Source of the DNA: an uncultured Veillonella sp.
Lineage (GTDB): Bacteria > Bacillota > Negativicutes > Veillonellales > Veillonellaceae
Direction of reading: 5' to 3'
Assembly: GCA_900550175.1 (NCBI GenBank)
Contig: URQX01000022.1
Coordinates: 1 to 17,479, forward strand
DNA length: 17,479 bases
Shown: positions 1-7,978 of the stretch, piece after piece
Numbering within the stretch: the first letter of the stretch is position 1
How the letters are laid out: the number at the start of each line of letters is the position of its first letter
Translations under genes and position numbers: made by a program
Notes under the pieces: generated by a model
What the model saw: only the letters and a program-made list of their open reading frames with translations
Told to the model about the DNA's origin: nothing
Databases searched by the model: none

Positions 1-10
1 TATCATTCAT
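1..10 (-). CDS. 5' end of a leftward gene (partial)
   Basis: On the minus strand an AGGAGG ribosome binding site (23-18) lies 7 bases before an ATG at 10-8, followed by codons for N and D before the window ends. Only three codons are visible, so no product can be named. An extended -10 promoter candidate sits just upstream. The gene is divergent from mutA. Confidence 0.55.
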
Positions 11-38
11 AATGCAACCTCCTCTTATTGATAGCATT

Positions 39-47
39 ATTATATCA
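39..47 (-). promoter_or_regulatory. Extended -10 promoter for the leftward gene
   Basis: The minus strand reads TGATATAAT (47 to 39), a perfect TATAAT hexamer with the TGn extension. No good -35 hexamer lies 16-18 bases upstream, which is common for extended -10 promoters. It would start transcription near 32 and give a leader of about 22 bases. Confidence 0.45.
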
Positions 48-136
48 TGCTGATAATGTTATATGCGTTTTTGTCATTTTATATATGCGTTAGTTATAAC
101 TTGAAATTTGTTACTTATGATTAACTGTTATGTTCA

Positions 137-166
137 TTGACTTTGTGCATAATCTTACACTATATT
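137..166 (+). promoter_or_regulatory. Promoter of the mutA-mutB-meaB transcript
   Basis: TTGACT (137-142) and TATATT (161-166) are separated by 18 bases. The predicted start near 173 lies just before the riboswitch aptamer, as expected for a leader RNA. Confidence 0.65.
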
Positions 167-190
167 GGACTTAGAACAACGAATATAGAG

Positions 191-340
191 AATAGGTGTC
201 ACAAGACTTAATAGAGAAATCGGTACAAGCCGATGCGGTCCCGCCACTGTAAGGACGAGCCTGCTTTCAAAAATGTCACTGGAGAAATCTGGGAAGGCGA
301 AAGCGAGGTGATGAGCCCGAGCCAGGAGAACTGCCTATTT
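191..340 (+). promoter_or_regulatory. Cobalamin riboswitch aptamer
   Basis: The closing stem is AATAGG (191-196) with CCTATT (334-339). Between them lie the hallmark elements of the cobalamin family: GATGCGGTCCCGCCACTGT at 232-250 (P5 and its conserved loop) and the B12-box GCCAGGAGAACTGCC at 321-335. The element lies in the leader of the cobalamin-dependent mutase operon, downstream of a good promoter and upstream of an intrinsic terminator. Identification is by motif and arrangement; whether it prefers adenosyl- or another cobalamin cannot be read here. Confidence 0.93.
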
Positions 341-433
341 GATAATCACCGTTATGTACCTACGAGCGATAGGAAGGGGATTGGGGTATGCTGGTTTCAG
401 TGTTTTTTGGCGTACCTTTCAATAAGAAACCTT

Positions 434-463
434 ACGTGTCACTTTTGGGTGGCACGTTTTTTG
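434..463 (+). terminator. Leader terminator of the riboswitch expression platform
   Basis: ACGTGTCAC (434-442) pairs with GTGGCACGT (449-457), a 9-bp stem with one G-U pair and a 6-base loop, followed by six T (457-462). It lies about 95 bases after the aptamer and 183 bases before mutA, so it can decide whether mutA is transcribed. Upstream helices that could compete are 385-391 with 410-416 and 393-398 with 426-431; these two cross, so they exclude each other unless they form a pseudoknot. Confidence 0.8.
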
Positions 464-646
464 TTGCCCTTGAAAGTGGCTGTTAAGCATATATATCAGG
501 CTTCATAGTTAATGAATTGATGGACACATATTTGAGGTTGATGTGATCCAAGTATAGGAAAGCTCGTGTGATGTATATGTATAACAATTCGCAGGTACGG
601 TGCGCTGTTTCTCGGTATGGTTTCGAGTTGAAAAGGAGGCACATAT

Positions 647-2809
647 ATGTCTGACAAAAAGACTTCAAAGGATGCTGAACGCGATCTATTAGCTCCTGTA
701 TCCTTTGATGAATTTGAGAAACCTACGTATGAACAATGGCAGGCTGAAGTTGAAAAGGCGTTAAAAGGTGGCGACTTCCACAAGAAGATGTTCACGAAAA
801 CCTATGAAGGTATCACGTTGCAGCCAATTTATACACCTGCACTGCATGCAGAAGCAATTCCAAAGGGCGTATACCCTGGGGCAGGCGAGTTCCTACGTGG
901 TACTAAGGCAAGTGGTTATATTAAAGACTCTTGGGGTGTATCCCAATATGTAGATGACTCTTTGCCTAAGGATGCCAATCATGCAAGTTTATACGAGATT
1001 GTAAAAGGTGGCACCATTCACAACATCCGCCTAGATGAAGCAACACGCCATGATCAAGATGTGCAAGTAGGCGCATCCGTTGGCGTTGGTGGTACATCTG
1101 TATCCACTATGGATGACTGCAAACAATTGATTGACCGATTCAATTTGAAGGAAAATCCTTTGTACATTGAAACAGGTGCTTCTGCAGCCATCTTGCTTGG
1201 CATGTTAGCGGCTACGGTGAAAGGCGCTAAAAAACAAACATCTGATTTGAAAGGTCTCGTTGGTGCAGACCCTATCGGTGTTTGGGTGAAAGATGGTGCT
1301 TTGCACATTTCCTTAGATACAGCCTTTGATGAAATGGCACATACTGTTGTGTGGGCTAAAGAACAAGCTCCAGAGCTTAAAACAGTACTCGTATCTGGCG
1401 ATGTATACGCTAATGGCGGCGCTAACGATGTGCAAGAGGTTGCCTATGCATTGGCAACAGCTGTTTGCTACGTGCGTCAATTAGCACAACGGAACATCGA
1501 TATTCACACCATCGCGAAGAGCATGATGTTCACATTCTCCTTAGGGGCTAATTTCTTTATGGAAATTGCTAAATTGCGTGCCTTGCGCGTACTTTGGGCT
1601 CGCATTATGGAAGCTTTCGGTGCTGAAGAAGCGGACCGTGCCGTCCATGTACACGGCAGAACATCTGCTTTCACAAAAACTGTATACGACCCATATGTAA
1701 ACTTGTTGCGCAATACGACACAAGCATTCTCTGGTGTTGTAGGCGGTTTGAACAGCCTTGAAGTATCTCCGTTTGACCAACCAATTCGCAAAGCGGATGA
1801 TTTCTCTCGCCGTATTGCCCGCAATATCCAAGTTATGTTGCAAACTGAATTTGAGTTGCGCCAACCTGTGGACCCTGTAGGCGGTTCTTGGTACGTGGAA
1901 ACATTAGCTGCTGAACTATGCGAAAAAATCTGGTCTGAGTTCCAAACAATCGAGTCTAAAGGTGGCATCATTGCCGCATTGAAAGAAGGCTATCCTCAAA
2001 CTCAAGTGAAAGCCATCCTCGATGAACGCTTTAAAAACCTTGCATTCCGTAAGGATGTAGCAGTTGGTAACAATATGTATGCGAATATGACAGAAGAGTT
2101 ACTTGATCCTAAACCAGAAAATCAAGAAACATTGTGTCAAAAACGAGCTGCTCAAATTGATGAGTACTTGGCAGGTGCAGAGGCTGATGCGGTTGTGAAA
2201 GCACAGGCTACTCTAGAAGCAAGTACAACAGAACCAGGTGCGTTGATTGGTCTTATTGAGCTTGGGGCATTACAAAAATTGACAATCCGCCAAATCCGTA
2301 AGGCTTTAGATGCAGGCGATATTTCTTCTGAAACAATCGAACCAATTATTGCACATCGCTGGACTGAACAATTCGAAGCCCTCCGTATGCGCACGGAATC
2401 GTATAAACAACGTACGAAAGATAATGTGAAGGTATTCTTGGCTAATATGGGCCCAATCCCTCAACATAAACCTCGTGCGGACTTCTCCACAGGCTTCTTC
2501 GAAGTAGGTGCTTTTGAAGTTATTAAAAATGATGGCCATGAAACAACGGCTGATGCGGCGAAGGCTGCCCGTGAAAGTGGTGCCGATGTTGTGGTTATCT
2601 GTTCCACAGATGATACATATCCTGAGTTAGTACCACCACTCGCTAAAGAGTTGAAAGAAACTATGCCGAATGTAACAGTTATTTTGGCAGGGGCGCCTCC
2701 TAAGGACCTTGAGCCTGTATACCGTGAAGCTGGCGTAGACGACTTCATTTCCGTTCGTGCAAATTGCTACGAAATCTTACATACGTTACAAGATAAGAAA
2801 GGGATGTGA
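647..2809 (+). CDS. mutA: Methylmalonyl-CoA mutase small (beta) subunit
   Basis: Non-catalytic partner of MutB in the cobalamin-dependent enzyme that interconverts succinyl-CoA and (R)-methylmalonyl-CoA in the cytoplasm. In propionate fermenters the reaction runs towards methylmalonyl-CoA. The 720 residues carry the mutase barrel domain (about 35-570) and a C-terminal cobalamin-binding-like domain from about residue 593. That domain lacks the DxHxxG cobalt-ligand motif present in MutB, which is what marks the small subunit. It is longer than the 638-residue Propionibacterium protein as I recall it. The start is fixed by AAAGGAGG at 632-639, 7 bases before ATG. Only 4 bases separate its stop from mutB, and a cobalamin riboswitch precedes it. 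Confidence 0.95.
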   Translation: MSDKKTSKDAERDLLAPVSFDEFEKPTYEQWQAEVEKALKGGDFHKKMFTKTYEGITLQPIYTPALHAEAIPKGVYPGAGEFLRGTKASGYIKDSWGVSQYVDDSLPKDANHASLYEIVKGGTIHNIRLDEATRHDQDVQVGASVGVGGTSVSTMDDCKQLIDRFNLKENPLYIETGASAAILLGMLAATVKGAKKQTSDLKGLVGADPIGVWVKDGALHISLDTAFDEMAHTVVWAKEQAPELKTVLVSGDVYANGGANDVQEVAYALATAVCYVRQLAQRNIDIHTIAKSMMFTFSLGANFFMEIAKLRALRVLWARIMEAFGAEEADRAVHVHGRTSAFTKTVYDPYVNLLRNTTQAFSGVVGGLNSLEVSPFDQPIRKADDFSRRIARNIQVMLQTEFELRQPVDPVGGSWYVETLAAELCEKIWSEFQTIESKGGIIAALKEGYPQTQVKAILDERFKNLAFRKDVAVGNNMYANMTEELLDPKPENQETLCQKRAAQIDEYLAGAEADAVVKAQATLEASTTEPGALIGLIELGALQKLTIRQIRKALDAGDISSETIEPIIAHRWTEQFEALRMRTESYKQRTKDNVKVFLANMGPIPQHKPRADFSTGFFEVGAFEVIKNDGHETTADAAKAARESGADVVVICSTDDTYPELVPPLAKELKETMPNVTVILAGAPPKDLEPVYREAGVDDFISVRANCYEILHTLQDKKGM

Positions 2810-2813
2810 GCTC

Positions 2814-5003
2814 ATGTTTAAAAATCCAGACTTCTCCTCTCTTGGCTTGGGATCTCAGTCGCCGACATCTCGCGATGCATGGCTTGCTGAACTTCAAAAA
2901 GAAACAGGAAAAAGCTTTGAAGATTTATATAATACAACAATGGAGCAAATCCAACTAAAACCTCTCTATACAGAGATGGATTATGAAGGGATGACACACC
3001 TTGACTATATGGCTGGTGTACCTCCATTCTTGCGTGGACCTTATTCTACAATGTACGTAACTCGTCCTTGGACAGTACGTCAGTACGCTGGTTTCTCCAC
3101 AGCAGAAGAATCCAATGCGTTTTACCGTCGTAACTTGGCAGCGGGCCAAAAAGGTTTGTCTATCGCCTTTGACCTTGCCACACACCGTGGTTACGACTCC
3201 GACCATCCTCGCGTAGTAGGTGACGTTGGTAAAGCGGGTGTTGCGGTAGATTCTATCCTCGATATGGAAATTCTATTCTCCGGTATTCCTCTCGACCAAA
3301 TGTCCGTATCCATGACAATGAACGGCGCCGTATTGCCTGTCATGGCGTTCTATATCCTAGCTGGTGAAGAACAAGGCGTTGATAAAAAGGTTATGGCTGG
3401 TACAATCCAAAATGATATCTTGAAAGAATTCATGGTGCGTAATACCTATATTTACCCTCCAGCTACGTCCATGCGCATCATTGGCGATATCTTTGCTTAC
3501 ACCTCTCAGTACATGCCTAAATTCAACAGTATCTCCATTTCTGGCTACCATATGCAAGAAGCAGGCGCTACTGCAGATATCGAATTAGGCTACACATTGG
3601 CCGATGGTCTTGAATACATCCGTACCGGTGTAAATGCAGGCCTTCACGTAGATAAATTCGCTCCACGTTTGTCCTTCTTCTGGGCAATCGGTAAAAACTA
3701 CTTCATGGAAGTAGCGAAAATGCGTGCAGCTCGTATGTTGTGGGCTAAGATTATTAAGAGCTTCGGTTCTGAAAATCCAAAATCAATGGCACTTCGTACA
3801 CATAGTCAAACATCTGGTTGGTCCTTAACAGAACAAGATCCATTCAATAACGTAGCTCGTACATGTATGGAAGCAATGGGCGCTGCATTGGGCCATACGC
3901 AATCCTTACATACCAATGCGCTTGATGAAGCCATCGCGTTACCTACGGACTTCTCTGCTCGTATTGCTCGTAATACTCAACTTTACATCCAAGACGAAAC
4001 TAAGGTATGTAAAGTTATCGACCCATGGGGCGGTTCCTATTATGTAGAAGCCTTGACTGATGAATTGATCCGTCGTGCTTGGGGTCATATCCAAGAAATC
4101 GAATCCCTTGGTGGTATGGCGAAAGCGATTGATACTGGTCTTCCTAAGATGCGTATCGAAGAAGCGGCAGCTCGTCGCCAAGCTCGTATCGACTCTGGTC
4201 GTGAAGCAATTATTGGTATCAATAAATATCGTCTAGATAAAGAAGATCCATTGGATATCTTAGACGTAGATAATACGGCTGTACGAGAAGCGCAAATCCG
4301 TCGTCTCGAACAATTGCGTGCTAACCGTGATGAAGATAAGGTTCAATCCTGCCTCGAAGCGATTACAAATGCTACAGAATCCGGGGAAGGCAACTTGCTT
4401 GCCCTTGCACTTGAAGCAGCTCGTGCTCGTGCATCCTTGGGTGAAATTTCCTTTGCTGTTGAAAAGGTTTGTGGCCGTCATAAAGCAGTTATCCGCTCTA
4501 TTTCTGGCGTATACTCCAGCGAATATGAAGATGATGATGTCATCAAAGAAGTTCGCCAAATGGCGGATGATTTCGAAGAACTCGAAGGTCGTCGTCCTCG
4601 TATTATGATTGCGAAGATGGGCCAAGACGGTCATGACCGCGGTGCCAAAGTTATCGCTACATCCTTCGCGGATATGGGCTTTGACGTGGATATCGGACCT
4701 TTGTTCCAAACTCCAGAGGAAACAGCACAAGATGCGGTGGATAATGACGTTCATATCGTCGGCTTCAGTTCCCTTGCGGCAGGTCACAAAACATTGTTAC
4801 CTCAACTTGTGGAAGAACTCAACAAACGAGGTCGTGGAGATATTTTGGTTGCCATCGGTGGCGTAATCCCTGCTCAGGACTATGAGTTCCTACGCGAACA
4901 TGGCGCAGTGGCTATCTTTGGCCCTGGTACAGTCTTGCCTGTAGCGGCTAAAAAATTGCTAGAAACATTGACTAGCCACGTTCAAGACGAAGGCAATGAC
5001 TGA
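2814..5003 (+). CDS. mutB: Methylmalonyl-CoA mutase large (catalytic) subunit
   Basis: Catalytic subunit of the succinyl-CoA/methylmalonyl-CoA mutase; binds adenosylcobalamin and the acyl-CoA. It has 729 residues, the usual length for this subunit. The barrel domain shows the family block RPWTVRQYAGFST (84-96). The C-terminal B12 domain has AKMGQDGHDRGAK at 600-612: D605-x-H607-x-x-G, with H607 as lower axial cobalt ligand and K601 and D605 matching the known ligand relay. I chose ATG at 2814, preceded by GAAAGGGA at 2797-2804. An upstream in-frame ATG at 2757 lies inside mutA, and proteins of this family begin near 2814. It overlaps meaB by 8 bases, so the three genes are probably translationally coupled. 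Confidence 0.97.
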   Translation: MFKNPDFSSLGLGSQSPTSRDAWLAELQKETGKSFEDLYNTTMEQIQLKPLYTEMDYEGMTHLDYMAGVPPFLRGPYSTMYVTRPWTVRQYAGFSTAEESNAFYRRNLAAGQKGLSIAFDLATHRGYDSDHPRVVGDVGKAGVAVDSILDMEILFSGIPLDQMSVSMTMNGAVLPVMAFYILAGEEQGVDKKVMAGTIQNDILKEFMVRNTYIYPPATSMRIIGDIFAYTSQYMPKFNSISISGYHMQEAGATADIELGYTLADGLEYIRTGVNAGLHVDKFAPRLSFFWAIGKNYFMEVAKMRAARMLWAKIIKSFGSENPKSMALRTHSQTSGWSLTEQDPFNNVARTCMEAMGAALGHTQSLHTNALDEAIALPTDFSARIARNTQLYIQDETKVCKVIDPWGGSYYVEALTDELIRRAWGHIQEIESLGGMAKAIDTGLPKMRIEEAAARRQARIDSGREAIIGINKYRLDKEDPLDILDVDNTAVREAQIRRLEQLRANRDEDKVQSCLEAITNATESGEGNLLALALEAARARASLGEISFAVEKVCGRHKAVIRSISGVYSSEYEDDDVIKEVRQMADDFEELEGRRPRIMIAKMGQDGHDRGAKVIATSFADMGFDVDIGPLFQTPEETAQDAVDNDVHIVGFSSLAAGHKTLLPQLVEELNKRGRGDILVAIGGVIPAQDYEFLREHGAVAIFGPGTVLPVAAKKLLETLTSHVQDEGND

Positions 5004-6249
5004 TAATAAACGGCCTACTCCGGATGAATTGCGCAATGCACAGGACGCTACTTTTACCACTGGTGAAGGTAAGGCGCCAGAATTAGGTGTAAAAAACGCA
5101 AGCGCCGAGGGTAGTACCTACCGTCCCGACTGGGTGCCAGAAGATGCGAAAAAAGATGATACCTTTGCGTGTCACGTGATGAAAGGCGTCAAGGAAATGC
5201 ACGACGGCCTCTTATCTAGCTCCGCGCATCTGGCTCCGTCGGTACGTCCCGTACAGCGGCGAAAGAAGTTAACTGTCGCTGATTATGTACGCGGTATCGA
5301 GCAGGGGGACCGCGTTATACTTTCACGGGCTATTACATTAGTAGAAAGTAATAATAAGGAACACTTTAAATTAGCTCAACAAGTATTGCAAGCTATATTG
5401 CCTCGTACGGGCAAGGCGTTGCGCATCGGTATTACTGGTGTGCCTGGGGCCGGTAAAAGTACATTTATTGAAGCTTTTGGCAATATGCTCATTGAAGCAG
5501 GTTACAAGGTAGCCGTACTTGCTGTAGACCCTACAAGCCAAGTCACAAAGGGCAGTATTTTGGGCGATAAAACGCGGATGGAAACATTGACGAAACATCC
5601 TGATGCGTATATCCGTCCATCGCCAGCAGGTGGTACACTAGGCGGTGTAGCTCGTAAAAGTAGAGAGACCATGCTACTTTGCGAGGCTGCTGGGTACGAT
5701 ATCATTCTCGTCGAAACCGTTGGGGTTGGGCAAAGTGAAGTTACCGTGCGTTCCATGGTAGACTTCTTTATGCTCATCGTCTTAACTGGTGCAGGCGATG
5801 AATTACAAGGCATCAAAAAAGGTGTTATGGAACTGGCCGATGCTATTGTGGTCAACAAGGCTGATGGGGATAACCTCAAGCGCGCTCTCATCGCTCGTAG
5901 CGATTACGATCGGATGTTGCATTACATTCGTCCTGCTACGGAAAAATGGAAAACCCAAGCCTACACATGTTCAGCAGTTACAAAGGATGGCCTCGATGAA
6001 TTGTGGGATGTAATCCAAGAATTTGCTGAACAAGGTAAAGAAAATGGCGTATTCTTAAAACGCCGTCAAGAACAATCCCTCCGTTGGGTACGCGATATGA
6101 TTGACGAACACTTGCACAACCTATTCTTTAATAATGTCGTCATTCAAGGTCGTATGGGCGAAGTGGAAGCAGCCGTTTTAGACGGTGAAATGAGCGAATC
6201 TCAAGCCGTTGAAGAATTAATTGGTGTTTTCGACAAGTCCATTAAATGA
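4996..6249 (+). CDS. meaB: Methylmalonyl-CoA mutase-associated GTPase MeaB (ArgK family)
   Basis: G3E-family P-loop GTPase that gates cobalamin loading of the mutase and protects it from inactivation; homologue of human MMAA. Visible motifs are the Walker A GVPGAGKST (148-156), AVDPTS after the next strand, ETVGVGQSE (240-248) and the guanine-specificity NKAD (287-290). The C-terminal helical part fits the dimerisation arm of the family. At 417 residues it is about 90 longer than typical bacterial MeaB: residues 1-90 are polar and probably disordered, and family similarity begins near LTVADYVRGIEQGD. Its ATG overlaps the end of mutB by 8 bases with only a close-set GAAGG, so translation is probably coupled. 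A long terminator follows. Confidence 0.95.
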   Translation: MTDNKRPTPDELRNAQDATFTTGEGKAPELGVKNASAEGSTYRPDWVPEDAKKDDTFACHVMKGVKEMHDGLLSSSAHLAPSVRPVQRRKKLTVADYVRGIEQGDRVILSRAITLVESNNKEHFKLAQQVLQAILPRTGKALRIGITGVPGAGKSTFIEAFGNMLIEAGYKVAVLAVDPTSQVTKGSILGDKTRMETLTKHPDAYIRPSPAGGTLGGVARKSRETMLLCEAAGYDIILVETVGVGQSEVTVRSMVDFFMLIVLTGAGDELQGIKKGVMELADAIVVNKADGDNLKRALIARSDYDRMLHYIRPATEKWKTQAYTCSAVTKDGLDELWDVIQEFAEQGKENGVFLKRRQEQSLRWVRDMIDEHLHNLFFNNVVIQGRMGEVEAAVLDGEMSESQAVEELIGVFDKSIK

Positions 6250-6349
6250 GTAAATAGCTACATACCTATTTGATAAGTCGGCATAACTTATCTATTAAGA
6301 CACTCCGATTAGCTATCATACTGATTTAGACATATAAGATGTATCCAGA

Positions 6350-6413
6350 AAAGGCATAGTATCTAACTACTACAGGTTTTAACCAATAATAGTTTCGATA
6401 CTATGCCTTTTTA
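6350..6413 (+). terminator. Terminator after meaB
   Basis: A perfect 14-bp stem AAAGGCATAGTATC (6350-6363) with GATACTATGCCTTT (6397-6410), followed by T and an AT-rich tail. The 33-base loop can itself fold: 6365-6371 against 6388-6395, with GGTT/AACC inside. The rest of 6250-6544 shows no gene and no other strong structure. Confidence 0.85.
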
Positions 6414-6470
6414 TATGCCTATAAAAGTATATTCATGAAATAAATTTCATAATATCTATGTTTTATGCTT

Positions 6471-6497
6471 TTGTTAAAATCATATAAGGTATATAAT
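6471..6497 (+). promoter_or_regulatory. Promoter of the lipoprotein gene
   Basis: TATAAT (6492-6497) with TTGTTA (6471-6476) at 15 bases, or TTTGTT one base earlier at 16 bases. The spacing is short, so only the -10 is firm. Confidence 0.45.
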
Positions 6498-6544
6498 TTA
6501 ATCATAGATTATTACTTGTGTGTAATTAAAAAGAGAGGGTTATT

Positions 6545-7435
6545 ATGAAACCACTAGTAAAGAAAATGCTGACAGTAGTATTGTGTGCATCTACTCTAAC
6601 AGCACCATTATTCTTGACAGGATGTAGTGTTTCTAAGGTTGCGAACGGTGTACAGAAAGGAGTTCAGAAGGCGCAAGAGCAAGATGTTAAAGTATTTAAC
6701 AACTATATTGAAGCAGTTAGCGATTTTAATGACCGTGCTCTTACCTTTGATTTTGCACTTACACCGACAATTCAAGGTTTAAAAAGTGGACAACATTTGA
6801 CATCCTTTAGTTCACCAGATTTTAAAGAGTTACGAGAAGATTTACAAAAAGCTAAAACAAAGGGTGTTCCTTATGATGACATGAAGGAACCTCTTGATAA
6901 AGTACTAGCTGTCTTGGATCAGATTGTGCCTGTTGCGAATGAATTAAAGTCTTACTACGAGGCGAAAACATATACGACAGACAATTATGCTAAGGAACAA
7001 CAGTTAGGTCCAAAGTATGTTCAATTGTATGAACAATTCTATGCGGTATATCCTACATTAAATGATATCATTCATAAACATAATATAGAAAATCAACAAG
7101 AACAGTTAAAAGCATTGAAGGATGCAGGTAAGAAGAATGCTGCAGCAGCTCAAGAAGCACATCTCCGACTTACTGTTGTTCTAGATAACTTTGAAGGTGG
7201 TAAACCAATCGATGTGAATGCGGTTAACCAAGAGTTGCAAGCTATCAGTGATGTGGCCAATTCTGTTAATAGTAAAGAATATGAGCATACAAAAAAATCT
7301 TTAAATAAGACTATTGGTGCCATTCGAACATTTATGGCTGCACAAAATACGGAAAATTATAATGACATGATCGAAGAGTACAATGATTTGATAGGCGATA
7401 TGAATAATTTAGATGTTAACAAACTCGATAAATAA
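6545..7435 (+). CDS. DUF3829/YiiG-like lipoprotein
   Basis: A predicted envelope lipoprotein of 296 residues. The N terminus has two lysines, a hydrophobic core and the lipobox LTGC with the lipidated cysteine at position 27. The mature part is almost entirely charged amphipathic helix with few prolines or glycines. The pattern of an early YIEAVSDFN-like helix, a central helix pair around NYAKEQQLGPKYVQLYEQFY and a terminal YNDMIEEYNDLI segment resembles the DUF3829 family, to which Escherichia coli YiiG belongs; the function of that family is unknown. GAGAGG lies 8 bases before ATG. It follows the meaB terminator and has its own promoter, and the next small membrane gene lies 50 bases on without a terminator between. 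The family call is by eye. Confidence 0.75.
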   Translation: MKPLVKKMLTVVLCASTLTAPLFLTGCSVSKVANGVQKGVQKAQEQDVKVFNNYIEAVSDFNDRALTFDFALTPTIQGLKSGQHLTSFSSPDFKELREDLQKAKTKGVPYDDMKEPLDKVLAVLDQIVPVANELKSYYEAKTYTTDNYAKEQQLGPKYVQLYEQFYAVYPTLNDIIHKHNIENQQEQLKALKDAGKKNAAAAQEAHLRLTVVLDNFEGGKPIDVNAVNQELQAISDVANSVNSKEYEHTKKSLNKTIGAIRTFMAAQNTENYNDMIEEYNDLIGDMNNLDVNKLDK

Positions 7436-7485
7436 TATCTAATCGTATATATTATTTTATAAAATGTTAGGAGAGGAATATTAAA

Positions 7486-7746
7486 ATGAGCAAGAAAATG
7501 TTATTACCCGTTGGTGTAGTTGTTCTAATTATAGGTATAGTTATCTTGTTATTAAATCCAGATCCAGCTACAACGAATTTGGAAATTGCAAGAAATGCGA
7601 CTAATGCACGAGAGGCAGCTAAAGCGATTTCTTCTAATAATCAAACTTATGCTTGGATGTATTCCATTGGCATGTTCTGTAGCGGCTTCGGTTTATCCTT
7701 AACAATCGGTGGTATACTTGTAAAATTCCTTAAAAAAGACCAATAA
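7486..7746 (+). CDS. Small two-helix membrane protein, unknown function
   Basis: 86 residues with two hydrophobic segments (about 6-25 and 57-80), a polar linker of about 30 residues rich in Ala, Asn and Thr, and a basic C terminus KFLKKDQ. By the positive-inside rule both ends would face the cytoplasm and the linker would be outside. AGGAGAGG is set 9 bases before ATG. It is probably cotranscribed with the lipoprotein gene and ends before a strong terminator. I do not recognise the family; the layout recalls short DUF3185-type proteins but the match is not convincing. Confidence 0.7.
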   Translation: MSKKMLLPVGVVVLIIGIVILLLNPDPATTNLEIARNATNAREAAKAISSNNQTYAWMYSIGMFCSGFGLSLTIGGILVKFLKKDQ

Positions 7747-7847
7747 ATCATAGGATACAATGGTTATGCTATAGTTAAATCATGACGAAATTAAGGTCCG
7801 GCAAAGGAAAAATAGAAGTAGAGTAGAAGCAGAATAAAAGCAAAATT

Positions 7848-7893
7848 AAAGGCTATACTAATATGTGTATCATGATTAGTATAGCCTTTTTTT
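7848..7893 (+). terminator. Terminator after the small membrane protein gene
   Basis: A perfect 15-bp stem, AAAGGCTATACTAAT (7848-7862) with ATTAGTATAGCCTTT (7875-7889), a 12-base loop, and seven T (7887-7893). Confidence 0.93.
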
Positions 7894-7925
7894 GTCCCAT
7901 ACATATTTTTAGATGCCTTAAAACG

Positions 7926-7944
7926 TGATATAATAAAGGTTATT
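7926..7944 (+). promoter_or_regulatory. exbB promoter with an overlapping dyad
   Basis: TGATATAAT (7926-7934) is an extended -10; the -35 position is AT-rich without a clear hexamer. AATAA-AGG-TTATT (7932-7944) is a perfect dyad that overlaps the -10 and the expected start site, as a repressor operator would. It does not match the iron-box consensus well. Confidence 0.5.
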
Positions 7945-7978
7945 GGGGCCTAAAGGGTGAAGGCTTTTGGAGGTTAGT

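Noticed and set aside
233..508. A 91-codon open frame on the plus strand
   Set aside because: It covers the cobalamin riboswitch and its terminator, has no ribosome binding site and is unlike a protein; the RNA elements explain the sequence.
1504..1971. A 155-codon open frame on the minus strand inside mutA
   Set aside because: It is antisense to a firmly identified gene, lacks a ribosome binding site, and its composition reflects the codon use of mutA.
4260..4787. A 175-codon open frame on the minus strand inside mutB
   Set aside because: Antisense shadow of the catalytic and cobalamin-binding region of mutB, rich in Cys, Phe and Ile as such shadows are.
7967..7978. TTG start for exbB
   Set aside because: It overlaps the GGAGG ribosome binding site, which is correctly spaced for the ATG at 7979.
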